This document shows, one piece after another, positions 46,401 to 59,600 of a DNA stretch of 64,000 nt (positions are counted from its first letter, which is position 1; each line of letters opens with the position of its first letter). Position numbers and translations under genes: made by a program. Origin of the DNA: Fistularia commersonii (Eukaryota > Chordata > Actinopteri > Syngnathiformes > Fistulariidae); assembly GCA_037954325.1 (NCBI GenBank), contig JBBMNZ010000009.1:12494501-12558500 (forward strand), in the 5' to 3' direction. Under the pieces are notes generated by a model. It worked only from the letters and a program-made list of their open reading frames with translations, did no database searches and was not told the DNA's origin.

Positions 46401-49400
46401 ATTGTCAGGATGGATCTGATGAAGACGGTTGCAGTGAGTTTAGTATCTTTCAAGAGAAATTAACTGTTTGCAAAAGAAATGTTCTCTTCAATCATAGAAT
46501 GCAGAATTAACCTACTCTGACCTCTTGTGTAATATTGTAGATGCAGGAGAGACTACAGTTGTTGGAGAAATTCCACATTTGAAGTCATCTCCTCCACCTG
46601 TTGAAGCCTCAAAACAACCTCCGACCCTGCCGCCATGCAACAGTCCATCCTTTTTTTGCCCGGACTCTTCTTTATGTATCAAATCAAGCCAGATATGTGA
46701 TGGAAGGAGGGACTGCCCTGATGGATCTGATGAAAACTGTGTCAAAAGATGTCCTATGAAGAGTAAGCCTTCAAGCTTGTAGCTATGATCTTGATTATGT
46801 AGTTTGGCACTTTTTATAAATTAAAACAGTTAGCTCTGTTAGTCACAGCTGAAAAAAAAATAACTCCCACATCTTCCATAGCTGACTTCCGCTGCAAGGA
46901 CCGCCGTAGCTGTGTTTCCCAAAGTCTGGTGTGTGATGGGCGCTCACACTGTCACGATGGGTCAGATGAGGTCAACTGTCCTAGTATGGGTTCTCCAGCA
47001 GCTCCCACAAACACCTTGAGGTGTCGCACAGGCTCCAGACTGTGCCAGGATGGAACTGAATGTGTGCTCTTCAGTCATGTCTGTGATGGAGAGAGGGATT
47101 GCCAGGATGGATCAGATGAAGATGGATGTGGTGAGTTGTGTGGATTTTTTTTATTTTTGTTTATCAGCCATCCCAACCTTTTAGTTATGGACCAGTTTCC
47201 CATAAGATAGTGTGTGGGCCAGACTTTAAAATGGGGAAAGAATATGACCACCATAAACTTTAAAAGTGTATTTTTAAAATAAAACCCAGACCTTCATTTT
47301 CTACTATTCGGTGCAACCTGGCACCACATGGCCAGTAACGATTCAGATGACATGAACTAGTCATTTGAGATGACCCAGTGCTGATCGATGACAAACACTA
47401 TTTCCAGTGTCTATAGTATAAGTTCTATAAATAAGGGGGGGGATGCGCACAGGCTTGTTTTAATGGAGACATTTCTGCTGTTAAACTTTGCGCAGAGATG
47501 GCAACGGGCAGTATTGCAACACTTCCTCAGTCAAACACACCCTCTTCGCCTGTTACACCTATTAATTCGCCTGCTATGAAGCCACCTTGTGCGCGACCCC
47601 GAGTTATGTGCCCAGATTCATCTTCATGCATCCTGGTAACACAGCTGTGTGATGGAAGTAGAGACTGCCTTGATGGATCTGATGAGGACTGTTTAGAAAG
47701 ATGCCCTTCTGCAAGTAAGCTTGAATTTTTGATGTGGAGACTACAATTCCTCTGCCAGAGAAGTCACTTTTGTTACCTTCACAATACGTTTAATTCTCCT
47801 CTTTTCAAGATCAATTTATGTGCAAGGACCGACGGAGCTGCATCTCCCTCAGTTTGGTGTGTGATGGACGCTCCCATTGCAATGATGGCACAGATGAGAT
47901 TGGCTGTTCAACAATCACTGCAGCTCCAGCAAATATCTTGAAGTGCCGAAGGGACTCCAAGCCATGCAATGATGGCACAGAATGTGTCTTTTACAGTCAT
48001 CTTTGTGATGGAGAGAGAGATTGTCCGGATGGATCTGATGAACTAGGATGCCAAGAAACCTGCAAACAAGGTTGTATTACTGTTTCTTTGACACTCTGAA
48101 ATAACATCATGTTCAGTCAGATTATAAAGCAGCCAACTGTGAAAATTGCAAGTCTATGAAAAAACACACCACGTCTTTGATTTACAACCTTTCTTACATT
48201 GTCCTCTCTGTATCCCAGATGAATTTCAGTGCGCTCATGGGAAGAATTGCATCCCTGCAGCTCAGGTATGTAATGGGAAAGCAGATTGTCGTGATCAATC
48301 TGATGAACTGAACTGCTGGGAAAAAACGAGGATCTGCGAGCATCGCTGTTCTGATGGCAAGCGCTGCATCCCAAAGAAGTTCCTGTGTGATGGGGAGAAA
48401 GACTGTGTGGACGGCACAGATGAGGTGGGCTGTGGTAAGTATTTGAGACGTATCTATCGGTGGAAAATTACATGGCTATCATGGATCGAGACATTTCATG
48501 TCAGTACTTTTATATTGGTATAAAGCCAAAGTAACGGAAGATGATATAACATGTCCCCTTCATTTGTGACTGTCATTGGAAAGGTGCGGTGATGACATGA
48601 TTTAATTGATTTTAAGAATTCTCATTTCTAGACAATGTGACAGCTTCCGCAGAACCTCCTGCCAGTATTCGTCCCAAACAGTGCATCACTCCTTCAGTTC
48701 TGTGTCCAGGGTCCTCAATCTGTATCTCTCAAAAACAGCTGTGTGATGGAAAAATGGACTGCCCTGATGCTTTTGATGAGAGTAATTGTATATTCCAGTG
48801 TAAAAATCCAGGCAAGTTGGATTTCTATTGTAAACAAAACAGAAGCCATAGACTGCATCTGTGACAAATTATTGATGGCATTAACTTTTAGTTTAATTGT
48901 AAAGTAGCACTATATGAAATCTTAACATTAATGCCTTTTTTCTGTGTGTCAGGTGATTTCTTGTGCAGTGACAAGAGAAAGTGCATTCCCAGAGTGCAGG
49001 TTTGCGATGGGTTTGCTCACTGTCCTGACAACTCTGATGAAAGGCTGTGTAAATCAGAAGATCGTACTGCCCCCTGTAAGCCTATCATGGGAGGAAAAAA
49101 ATCATCCTATGCGAATGTCTTAATAACCCCCTCCACTCTTGTGTTTCTACCTAGTTTCCCACAAATTCACGACCAGCGCCAGATCAACCCCTCTCCACTG
49201 TCGCACAGGTTTCAAGCCATGTAAAGATGGCTTGGAATGTGTGATGTACAGCCATGTGTGTGATGGGGAGATTGACTGTGCTGATGGATCCGATGAAGAG
49301 AGTTGTGTAGCTCAGTGCAAAGCAGGTTTGTTTCCACAAAGATAAAGTTGAGTCATTAAGGAACTCTTGTCAGTATATCAAGGATTTTATACATATATTT

Positions 49401-52400
49401 TTTTTTTTTTCTTAAATAGAAGAGTTCCTTTGTTCTCACGGAAATAGATGCATTCTAAAGGTCCAGGTGTGTGATGGGCAGTATGATTGTCAGGACCAAT
49501 CAGATGAAATTAACTGTTTAAGTCTGAGCGAGGGCTGTGATCACCACTGTGACAACAACACTCGCTGCCTGCCAAAGACCTTTCTATGTGATAGTGAGAA
49601 AGACTGTGCTGATGGTTCAGATGAAGAAAAGTGTGGTGGGTGGCCTTTTGTTGTCGCAGCATTTATCACAAGTTATATCCAGTAGCAGGTGATCCATATT
49701 TTGCTTTTTTTCTTAAAAGGTAATATGGCCTGTTTAATGGACCAATTTCGCTGCACTAGTGGTCAGTGTGTGTCTGAAGCTCTTAAGTGTGATGGATATG
49801 CAGACTGCAATGACCGTTCTGATGAGGTGGACTGCACAAGACCCCCGCGTTGCATGACACAGCTCCGTTGTCCACACAGTCATGAGTGTCTCCAGAAAGA
49901 GTGGCTGTGTGATGGTGAGGAAGACTGCACAGATGGCTCAGATGAAAAGGTAAAAGGACTGGTTCTGCTAAGAGGTGCCTGAGACGTTTAGAATTTTGTG
50001 TTTGTACATCTGGATTAATTTTATTCAATGGAATAAGGGAATGTGATTTGAACTTGGTGTGATTTGTATCCAGAACTGCATGGTAACGCCTGCTAACTGC
50101 AGAGAACACCAGTGGCCATGTGAAGGCAGCAGTCAGTGCATTCCACAATCCTGGAGATGTGATGGGAAAGAGGACTGCCACAATAGCATGGATGAGTATA
50201 AATGTGAGATAGTTTAGCTTTTGCCAGTAAAGACCTGCAGAGCAAGTGCCAAAGGTATAGACCCTTAGCTCGCTTGACAAGTCACCAGAAGCTACTTTAA
50301 AATTAAAGGACCATTTTATTTCCCATAGCCAGTCAGATACAAAAAATTAAGTCTTCAAAATTTATAGGGCTCATTGCTATGTGGGGAAATATTGATTTAA
50401 ACTGCTGCAACTATACAAAATGTAACCCATTAGTGTGTTGGATTTCTACCCATCTTCTTGTGAATGATGTACTTAAAAAGGAAAAAAACAAATCTCCAGG
50501 ACAAAAACCACACTAATCCTCCCGACTCAGAGGTGAAAGTATCTGGCAGACTCTCCTCTCCAGCACCCATGAGAAGGCCTGTCCAAGGAGACTGAAGAGA
50601 GGATCTACCCCTGTGGTGCATGCAATGTTGCAAAGGCATGTCAGCCAGGCACCCCCTGTACTGGGTGGACCTCATCCACCCTCAGGGCCTTGCCACTGAG
50701 GGTCTCTTTAAATAATTCCGCAACTTCAGCCCCGGAAATTGGGGACCCCACCCTAAAATCCTGACTTTTGGCCAGAATTTCCTTGAAGCCCTCTGAAGTA
50801 ATCCTCCATGGACCTCTCACACCCAAATGTTTACCTTGGCAGCCACCAAAGCCTCATGCCGCTTGGCTTCCTTCACTTCAACGGCATCTCTTGAGCCTTG
50901 GTTTGTCTGGTCTCTCATCTTGGACCTATTTGCCTTAGTGACCTTTCCAGGGTCATAACGCCCCTCATAACTTAGCTGTTGGGATCACTGGAATGTGCAA
51001 ACTCTTCCACCCCAATAAGGAAGCGACCCGTGGAGAGGCATCTTATTGTTGTTCATACATTTAGTAATGGTATGCATACTATTGTTAAACAGTTAAATAT
51101 TACTCATACAATGAAAATTCCCCAGAGAAAAAAGTGGGATAATAATCTCAAATAATGCGTTGGGGAGAAATACTTTTTATTCTGATAAATATTTTAATAT
51201 TTTTAATATTTTAATATTTAACTGGTTCTAGAATGTTATTAACCTTTTTTTTGTTCCTCTCTTCTCCCCCAGGTAAAAAGAGAAACTGCCCCTCTCACCT
51301 TTACCAGTGTGGCAGTGGTGAGTGTGTGGAACCAAGGCTGGTGTGTAATAGCTTGACCAATTGCGCGGACAGCTCCGATGAGGGTGTGGGATGCACTGAG
51401 CATAACTGCTCTAGTCCATCGGCTCCTAGATGTGACAACTACTGCGTTAACACCCCAAATGGACTGGTCAGTATAGAACTCATCTGTAAATTCAGATTTC
51501 ACTCTGTTTTGTTTTTTGCAAAGTTCCAAACTTGTCGCACTGAGAAAATTGTTCGGCATATCGGGTACCATTGCCGGTTTGAAAATGGACGTTTGCACCA
51601 TTTTCGCAGCGATGCTACTGTGCTGCTGGTTTCACTCTACATCCCAGTGATATGATGACCTGTGTGGACATTGATGAGTGCAGGTCACTGCAGGAGAGAA
51701 TTTGCAAACATATTTGTGTCAACACTCTTGGGTCTTTCAAATGTCACTGCCACCCTGGCTTTTACCTTGAGCCTGACAACAAAAGCTGTAAGCCAAGAGG
51801 TAAGCAAGTATACATGAGCAAGGATTGTTCCTTGCATAAGTAAATTTGGATGTCTGCTGTGCCATATTTTGCCTTTCTCTACAAATATTGAGCATCATAT
51901 TTTATCACAGCTATATGTTTAACTTTACTGAGGCTGTGTCAATCCACCTAAAAGGTCCTAGAATGACCTGAGCTAACTATTGTTTTTCCATTACTGTGTT
52001 TTGCCCAACAAAAAGTGGTGTATTTCTAGCATAAGTGTGAATGCACATGACTCTGGTATTCCCCTATACATGATCAAGTGGTAATTGAGCATCAGAACTA
52101 TCTATGGAAAGCTCAATGAGTTGATTATGAATGCTGTAGTGACCAAAATGAAATAAGTCAGAGCTGAGAAAATTCCGAGACTATGCATTTTCAATCATTG
52201 CAGCATTTGTAAGAGAACAAATCAAGCGCCTTTCATTAGGGGGCCTGCTGAACTCCTGGCATTTCATTTTTCCAATTTCCACTTTGACAAATACAGTAGC
52301 TTCCATTTACCTGGAGCTAATGAGGAGCAGAAATGCTATAGAACGAGACATTTTGGATAGCAAAATGGCTGCTCTGAAAGCATTAAAACCAGAAATGAAT

Positions 52401-54976
52401 GAAAAGCTACTTCTACAAAAACAAGGCTTTTAGGCTTTGTCTGTCAATGAAGTGGGTCAGACTCTATGTTCTGTCATAATTCTGTGGTTGTCTCCATCTG
52501 TAGATGAGCCACTGCTCCTGGCATCAGTACAGTCAGAGCTGTTAGTCATGGGTGTCCATAGTGGCACCCTACGCCTTCTTTCCTCTGCTAGTCGGCCAGT
52601 CTTCTCTCTGGATTACCACTGGGCTCATCAGAGAGTTTACTGGCTAAGCCCTGACTACCAAAGCATCCGCTGGACTGACATATCAAAACCTGACAGCAAA
52701 AGGACACTGATTAAAGGTAAAGGAATCTTAGGATATGCTAAATTCTAGGACAAAAAAACATATGTAACATGATATACTTGATTCAAAACTCCCCCAAGTT
52801 TTTCTCGAAACCTGACTCTCATTATGTGCGATCTCGTTACAGGGGTTAAGTCAGATTTCATTGCGGTGGATTGGGTTGGTAAAAATCTATACTGGGTGGA
52901 CGGATTGGTCGGCCAGATTCTGGCAGTGCAGCTCCGTGATACCACAGCGTTGTCTCAGGATTACACTGTAGTCCTTCAAGATCTGGAGCAGCCAAGCTCA
53001 CTTGTCCTGTTGTCACACAAAGGGTAAGAATCTCGGCATTTCAGTTTTTCCATATCCTGGGGTTATAAAGAATTCATAACAGAATTTAATTCTAGGTTCA
53101 TGATGTGGTCGGAGATCGGGAGCACCCCACAGATCGAGCGGTCAGGGATGGATGGCACAAAGAGGAAGGTGGTGGTTAGCAGTGGCTTAAGCTGGCCCGT
53201 CAGTCTGACCTTTGACATATTAGATAACAGAGTGTACTGGGCTGATGAGAAGCTGCGCTGTATTGGCTCAGCGTCTTTCGACGGCGACAATGTCAAGGTA
53301 TTTCAGTTTACTTAAAAGACAAAGGGTAACAATTGAGCTGCGTTTTGAAGGTTGATCCGCCCATCAGAGCGCCTCCTTTGTATGTTTGCTTTTCTTTAAT
53401 GATATTTCATCAGCTAAAGCGGTGGTTTGTAACTTGAATCATCTCTTAGATCCTCCAGTTAGCTGAAACTCCGAGCCCATTCTCTGTGGCAGTCTTCAAT
53501 AACCGGATTTTCTGGTCTGACACAAAGAGAAGAACTGTCCGCTCAGCTGACAAGAACTCGGGGAAGGATCAGATGGTTCTCCTAAAGAGACCAGGACAAC
53601 CGTTTGGACTAAAAGTCAGCCATGTTCCAATGCAACAGTCTTAATTTCTCAAGATTTTTTTTTTTTTTAATTTTCATGCAATAACTGAGTGCCGAATTAA
53701 GTGTTAATTTTAAGTCTCTTCAATCCGCAGTTGATGCATGCTCTTTCCCAGCCGGTGACCTCGAACCCATGTGACCAACTGCGTTGCTCCCATCTCTGCC
53801 TGGTGGCCCCAGGACTCAAGAGCCGTACAGCAGACTTGGGCTCATCAGGGGCTCCTACAGCAGTTTGTAGATGTCCAAAAGGACTCCTACTTTCCAAGGA
53901 CAAGATGTCCTGCTCCCTGCCTGTGGCGTCAATTTTCGTTCTCCTCCTTTCACGTACAACAGTCTATCAGGTGAAGGGTCTGTCTTGTTGAAATCTGATA
54001 CACATTTGCCCTTTGCAATCTGGGTTTTGATTTCCACAATCTCCTTGTCTCTATCTTATGGTCACATGACTTGTAGATTTACTTGAACTCTACGCATCAG
54101 AATGGGGTTGCTCTCAAGAAAATGCCAAACAGCCGTGTGTTCGACCTTCCTGGTGTGATAGAGGCATCTTGCCTGGACATGGCTGTCCAAAGATTAGCCC
54201 TGTATGTTGCTGATCGTGGGACTGGATCTGTTACTGTGCTAAAAATGAGCGAGCCAAGTCAGAGAACAGGATTGATACCTGCTGCCCAAGCTCTAAAGCT
54301 TAAGGTACAAATGTTCACTCTCAAGCTCCATATGATTTTAATCATTTAAAAGATATGTGCCACTAACTATTATGACATTGGATCATAACTATGCTTTCAT
54401 ATAAGCCATGTTGGGTTTCATTCTTGTTTTCTGGTATCCAAAAGGATGACTCCGTTACAGCTTTGGCAGTTGACTGGGTAACCTCCAACCTCTACTGGAG
54501 TAGCACCAACAAGCCTGATGTCCATGTGACATCCTTTTTAAATGGCTACACAACCTCCCTCCTGTTTGGACCAATAAGGGTAAAGCTGGCTGGATATTTA
54601 TCTCTTTCAAATCCACTATATAATGCCCTGCAGTACCAACATGATCCATTTTCCATACCATTTATGATTCAATTTTCATTTTTTTCAAAGTGTCTTCTTG
54701 CGCTCAAATTATTATATTTGCAGAGTCATTTTGGGAGGAGTTCAAGCTCAAACCAAAAGTTCACTTTGAATTATCAGCTGTTTAATTGTAATTAGTCAGC
54801 AGATTTTACCTGGCCTTTCTTTTATCCTTAAGATCAATATTGTCAAAGGTTTCGTTGGACAGATAGATTTTCCTCAGTATCCAAATTGCAATGGAAAAAA
54901 TTACAATGAAAATAGTTTGTGCATAAAAATAGGTTACTTAGATGTCCATATTTGCTACACCACTCTTTCCCCTGTA

Positions 54977-55048
<72 letters not shown>

Positions 55049-56601
55049 ATACACTCACACACACACTAATCTAAATGTCTGTCTTTTTAAGGGAACAGTG
55101 TCCATTGCACTGCATCCCCCCACAGGTCGACTCTGCTACACAGCCGTGGTCATGGCAGGTGGAAAGAGCCACACATGGATAAACTGTGCATGGATGGATG
55201 GCCGTAACAAGGCGGCATTATGGAAGAAATCAAGCATTCCCACCTCACTGGTCTTTTCCAATAAAGGAACCATAATATACTGGGCAGACAAAGGTCAGGA
55301 CACTAACTTCATAATATATTTTTTACACTATTTTTTTTTTTTATGTCCCTATTTTTATTTTAGGTGAAGATACGGTCAGCTCTATTGGATTGGATGGCTC
55401 AGGCTATAGACAATATAAAACTGGACCAGGTCTAATTTTTTTTACATTTATTGAAGACATGCTTCTTTGGAGCACCATTGACAAAGGTAAGGATGAATGC
55501 ACATGCTTTCAAGTTATTTTGGAATACTTTGCAGCATGAATTAAGATTAATTTCAGAACACATATCCAAAGCTTTTTAGCTGGTGTAATGGGGCCTGTTA
55601 AATTGTTTGAATTTCCAGTGTATTTTCCCTGTTCTTGAACTTCCAACATTAAATGACACAAGAGGCTAATGTAACAAATTTCATCAAGCCCTCCCTTTAT
55701 AAACCTTTTATAACAATAATTATTCGTTTTTTATATACTAATTATAATAATGATAAACCTTCATTAATTCCTCGTGGGGATATTCATTCTCTGCAATTAC
55801 CCCATCATGGATGAACCATGAGCACTTAGATCCCGTCCATCAGTACCAGGGGAGCAGTTAGGGTTCAGCGTCTTGCTCAGCACCCTTCGATACACTAGGA
55901 GGAGCCGCCCCCAAATACACATTGCATTTAGCTCCTCACCCAATAGCTTCATACATACAAGTGGAAGGACTGTAGAATCTGAGTAATTGTTTTTCCTACA
56001 TCTTTGGCTTTCAACCTTTGCAGATGTAACCAAACTGTGGTTCAGCAATGGACTTCAGCCTAAACAGCTGTGGTTTGAGACAAAAACTAGCTTAGTAGAG
56101 ATCCGAGCCTACAGCAACAGTAGTCAATCAGGTAAGAGCTGTGGAAAGTAGTAAGGGTGGAATTGTTTTGTTTGAAGTAGAATAATACATGTAAAACGGC
56201 AAAAATCAGTGTCAACTAAAAGCACATATAAGGAAAAGCTGGTAGGATATCGAAACAATAATGTTAAACAGCGAAGAACAACAGAGTAAATAGACTCTAC
56301 CAGTTTGATTTGCTCAAATAATAGCGAGAGTTTATGTTGATCATAAAATACTGTTGTGAATGGTTGAAATATATGTTTTAAAAATTTACTAACCTTTTGG
56401 CGCAAAGCTTCACATTGCAAAATCTCTGGCCACTCTTTCAAACAGGGTTTCAACTGTAAAAGTCATTGGAGCTGTTTTTAAAATTATATTGCGCAGTTGA
56501 TCATCTTGTTAATGGACAAGAAAGGCACAGGGTTTAAGAGGTTCCTAAAAGTTTGCAAGCAGCCAGATTGTAAAGTGTGATGTGCACAGTTACTTTAGTG
56601 T

Positions 56602-56634
<33 letters not shown>

Positions 56635-59600
56635 TTACTCTTTGTCCCCCACTGACTTCACCAGGAACAAACCTGTGCTCCAGCAACAATGGAGGATGTG
56701 AACACCTGTGCCTGCCTAATCCAGAAGGTCGTACATGCAGGTGTGACCAGGAGTCCCACAGTGTTACTGCCACATCCTGTGCCCCATCCTCTCCTTGTCC
56801 CAATGGAGAAGATTCCTGCTCTGACAAAGGTATGAGCAGCTGCAAGTTCTGTCATGGATATCTAGACTGTTCTGACCAGTAAGATGTGCAGAATAACTCT
56901 CAATGTACTCAATTTCCCTATTGTTGTGAAGTTTCATCAAAATTGAAACTGAATTAGTGGTAAATTTTCTTAATACTATTTAACTTGATCTAACTTGGAA
57001 TGAGGACCTTTAGTCCAATTTGGGAGCAATTGTTCGATTTATTCAAGCCCCACAGCAGAGTTAACATCTACACTAAATCAAAAGTAACTCCCACAAAGTT
57101 AGGCAGTATGTTATCATTGACCCATTGTCTTAAATATTCAATGTAATTGAAGTACTAGTCAATCTTTTCCTTTCGGCCTTTCCCTTCAGGGATCACCACA
57201 GCAAATCAACCTTCATCTAACCCTATTCTCTGTATCCTCTCACACCAACTAACTGCACATCCTCTCACTATGTCCATAAATCTTCTTTTTATTATTCCTC
57301 TAGACCTCCTGCCTGCCAGCTCCAGTTCAGTACCAGTCTACAAATATGTTCACTATCCCTCCTCTGTACATGACCAAACCATCTCCCTCCTCTCCAAAAC
57401 CTCTAATATGGGCTGTCCCTCTGGACTTGTTCCTGATCCTATCCATCCTCATCACCCCCAAAGAGAACCTCAACATCTGTGACCTCCAGCTCGGCCTCTT
57501 GTCTTTTTATCATTGTCACTGTATGTAGACCATACAGCAACGCTAGTTTCACCATTGTCTTGTACACCTTTCCTTTCATTCTGGCTGATAGTCTTCTACG
57601 GCATAGTACCTCTGACACTTTGCCACCAGTTCCTTTACTCTGGACCATTGACCCAAAGTACTTGAAATCCAACTTCTTGATCTCCACTCCCTGTAGCCTC
57701 AACACCCGGGTTCCTCTCATTCACACGCACATTCCATCTTGCGGCGACTATCCTTCATTCCTCTCCAGAGCATACCTCCACCTCTTGATTTTCCTCAACT
57801 TGTTCCCTGCTCTCACTACAGATCATAATGTCATGTGCAAACATGGTCCATGGAGATTCCTGTCTAACCTAATCTGTCAGCCTTTCCATCACCACTGCAA
57901 ACAAGAGGGGGCTCGGAGCTGATTCCTGATGAAATCCTACCTCAACTTTGAACTTCTTTGTTATGCCTACAGCACACCTCACCACTGTCTCACAGCTAGC
58001 ATACATGTCCTGCACCAGTCTAACATACTTCTCTGCCACTACAGACTTCCTCATACAATTCCAGAGTTCCTGTCTCAGCATGCTATTTTAGTTCTACAAA
58101 GCGCAACGCAGCTCCCTCTGACCTTTTCTGTACTTCTGTTAGCATTCCCAAAGCAAACACTGCGTGTGTAGAACTGTAATAACCGGACTATTGAGTGAAC
58201 CTGAATGTAAGCGCCATCAGCTAAAAATAAATGTGTACATATATAGGCTGCACTTGTCTGTAAGCCACAGGGGTCCATGTTGTAATGAGATATTTACACA
58301 GAAACATTTTTGTGAACTTAATTAGATTTTAGTAACATCCACAAATATGTACTGGAAATGCTTTTTTCCAAACAGTGTCCGTAACACTGCTGATGAAAAA
58401 TATTGTGACGAGGCTAAATGTTTTAGCGGTTTGAAGCTAGTTAGGCTCCCAAAATCCATTAATAAGCTGCATAAATGTTTAAGCCGCAGTGTTCAAAGCA
58501 TGTGGGGGAGGGGGAGTGTAGTGGCTCATAGTCCAGAAACCGTACTCTTTCTAGGCATGAAGCCATGCTGCTGCTCACAAATGCAGAGTTCTACTTTGTA
58601 TAGTTTCCACTACTCTTTCCCATAACTTCATTTCATGGCTCATCAACTTTATCCCTCTATAGTTACCGCAATTCCGTACATGCCCCTTACTCTTAAAAAT
58701 GGGCACCATCACGCTTCATCTCTATTCCTCAGGCATCTTCTCACTCGAAGATCCTGTTGAATAATCTCGCCAGAAACTCTACCGCTGCCTCTCCTCCACA
58801 GGTGTATCATCAGAACCAGCTTGCTTTCCACTCTTCATCCTCTTCAGTGCCTTCCTCACTTCACGAATCTCTGCTACTTTGTGGTCCATAATAGTCACCT
58901 CTTCTGCCCTTTCCTCTTTCATTTTCCGGTTTCATCAGCTCTTCAAAGTATTCTTTCCATCTTCCCATCACTCTTCTAGCATCCGCCACTTAATTTCCTC
59001 CTTATTACCTGGGCCTACTGTACATCATTCCATCACTATCTCTGTCTTGCCAATGTGTATAGAACATGCTCACTCCTTATTGACCAACTGAGTACACAAG
59101 TCATATGGCCTTTGTTTTGCCTTTGCTATCTATCTTTACCTTATGCTGTTTCTCCCTGTCCTCCTGTCTTTTCTCTTCAGTCCCCCCAGTGTCCCCCATT
59201 TTGTCCTCTGCTCTGTCTTTTGTCCTCTCAATCTTCTTGTCACCTCCAGAACATTAATCACAAACTCCTCCAAGAAAACTCCTTCCCCATTTCTCTTCCT
59301 GTCAGTACTGTGATAGTACAACTTAAAACCTGCTTCTAGTCTTGCTATCTTTCCACCTGGTCCCCTGGAAACAGTATATCCATATTCACATGTCTGGTTT
59401 TGGCACAACTTTTACACCAGATGCTCTTCCTGATGCAACCCTCTGGATTTATCCGGTCTTGGGACCAGCTCAGGGAGACACGGGCCCAAAGGCTGCATTT
59501 ATTTAGTAGTCAATCACGTGACAAATTACCTGTTTTATTTATTTTTTCGTTTGTTTTTTTTAAGTCTGCCTTTTAGATCACCTGTCATGATGTGGACCTG

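Larger units (their letters stand above)
51610..56829 (+). other. LRP gene: EGF pair, YWTD propellers 3 and 4, EGF
   Basis: Exons 51610-51799 (EGF end plus calcium-[23 protein letters not shown]), 52504-52716, 52843-53023, 53096-53297, 53450-53614 (propeller 3; [34 protein letters not shown]), 53731-53970 (EGF and start of propeller 4), 54077-54304, 54445-54579, 55092-55293, 55364-55486, 56024-56131 (propeller 4; [29 protein letters not shown]), 56665-56829 ([15 protein letters not shown]). Phases are continuous. Confidence 0.87.

Noticed and set aside
42701..46453. Minus-strand open frames across the LDLa array (repeated MRHLKVF and [11 protein letters not shown] series)
   Set aside because: They are antisense shadows of the tandem LDLa exons; repetition follows from the repeat unit, and cysteine pattern, phase and homology all support the plus strand.
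54843..55367. Open frames rich in Arg-Ala-Cys-Val and Thr-His-Ala-Arg
   Set aside because: Produced by the (CGTG)n repeat; only the part 55092-55293 is a real exon, in a frame fixed by homology.
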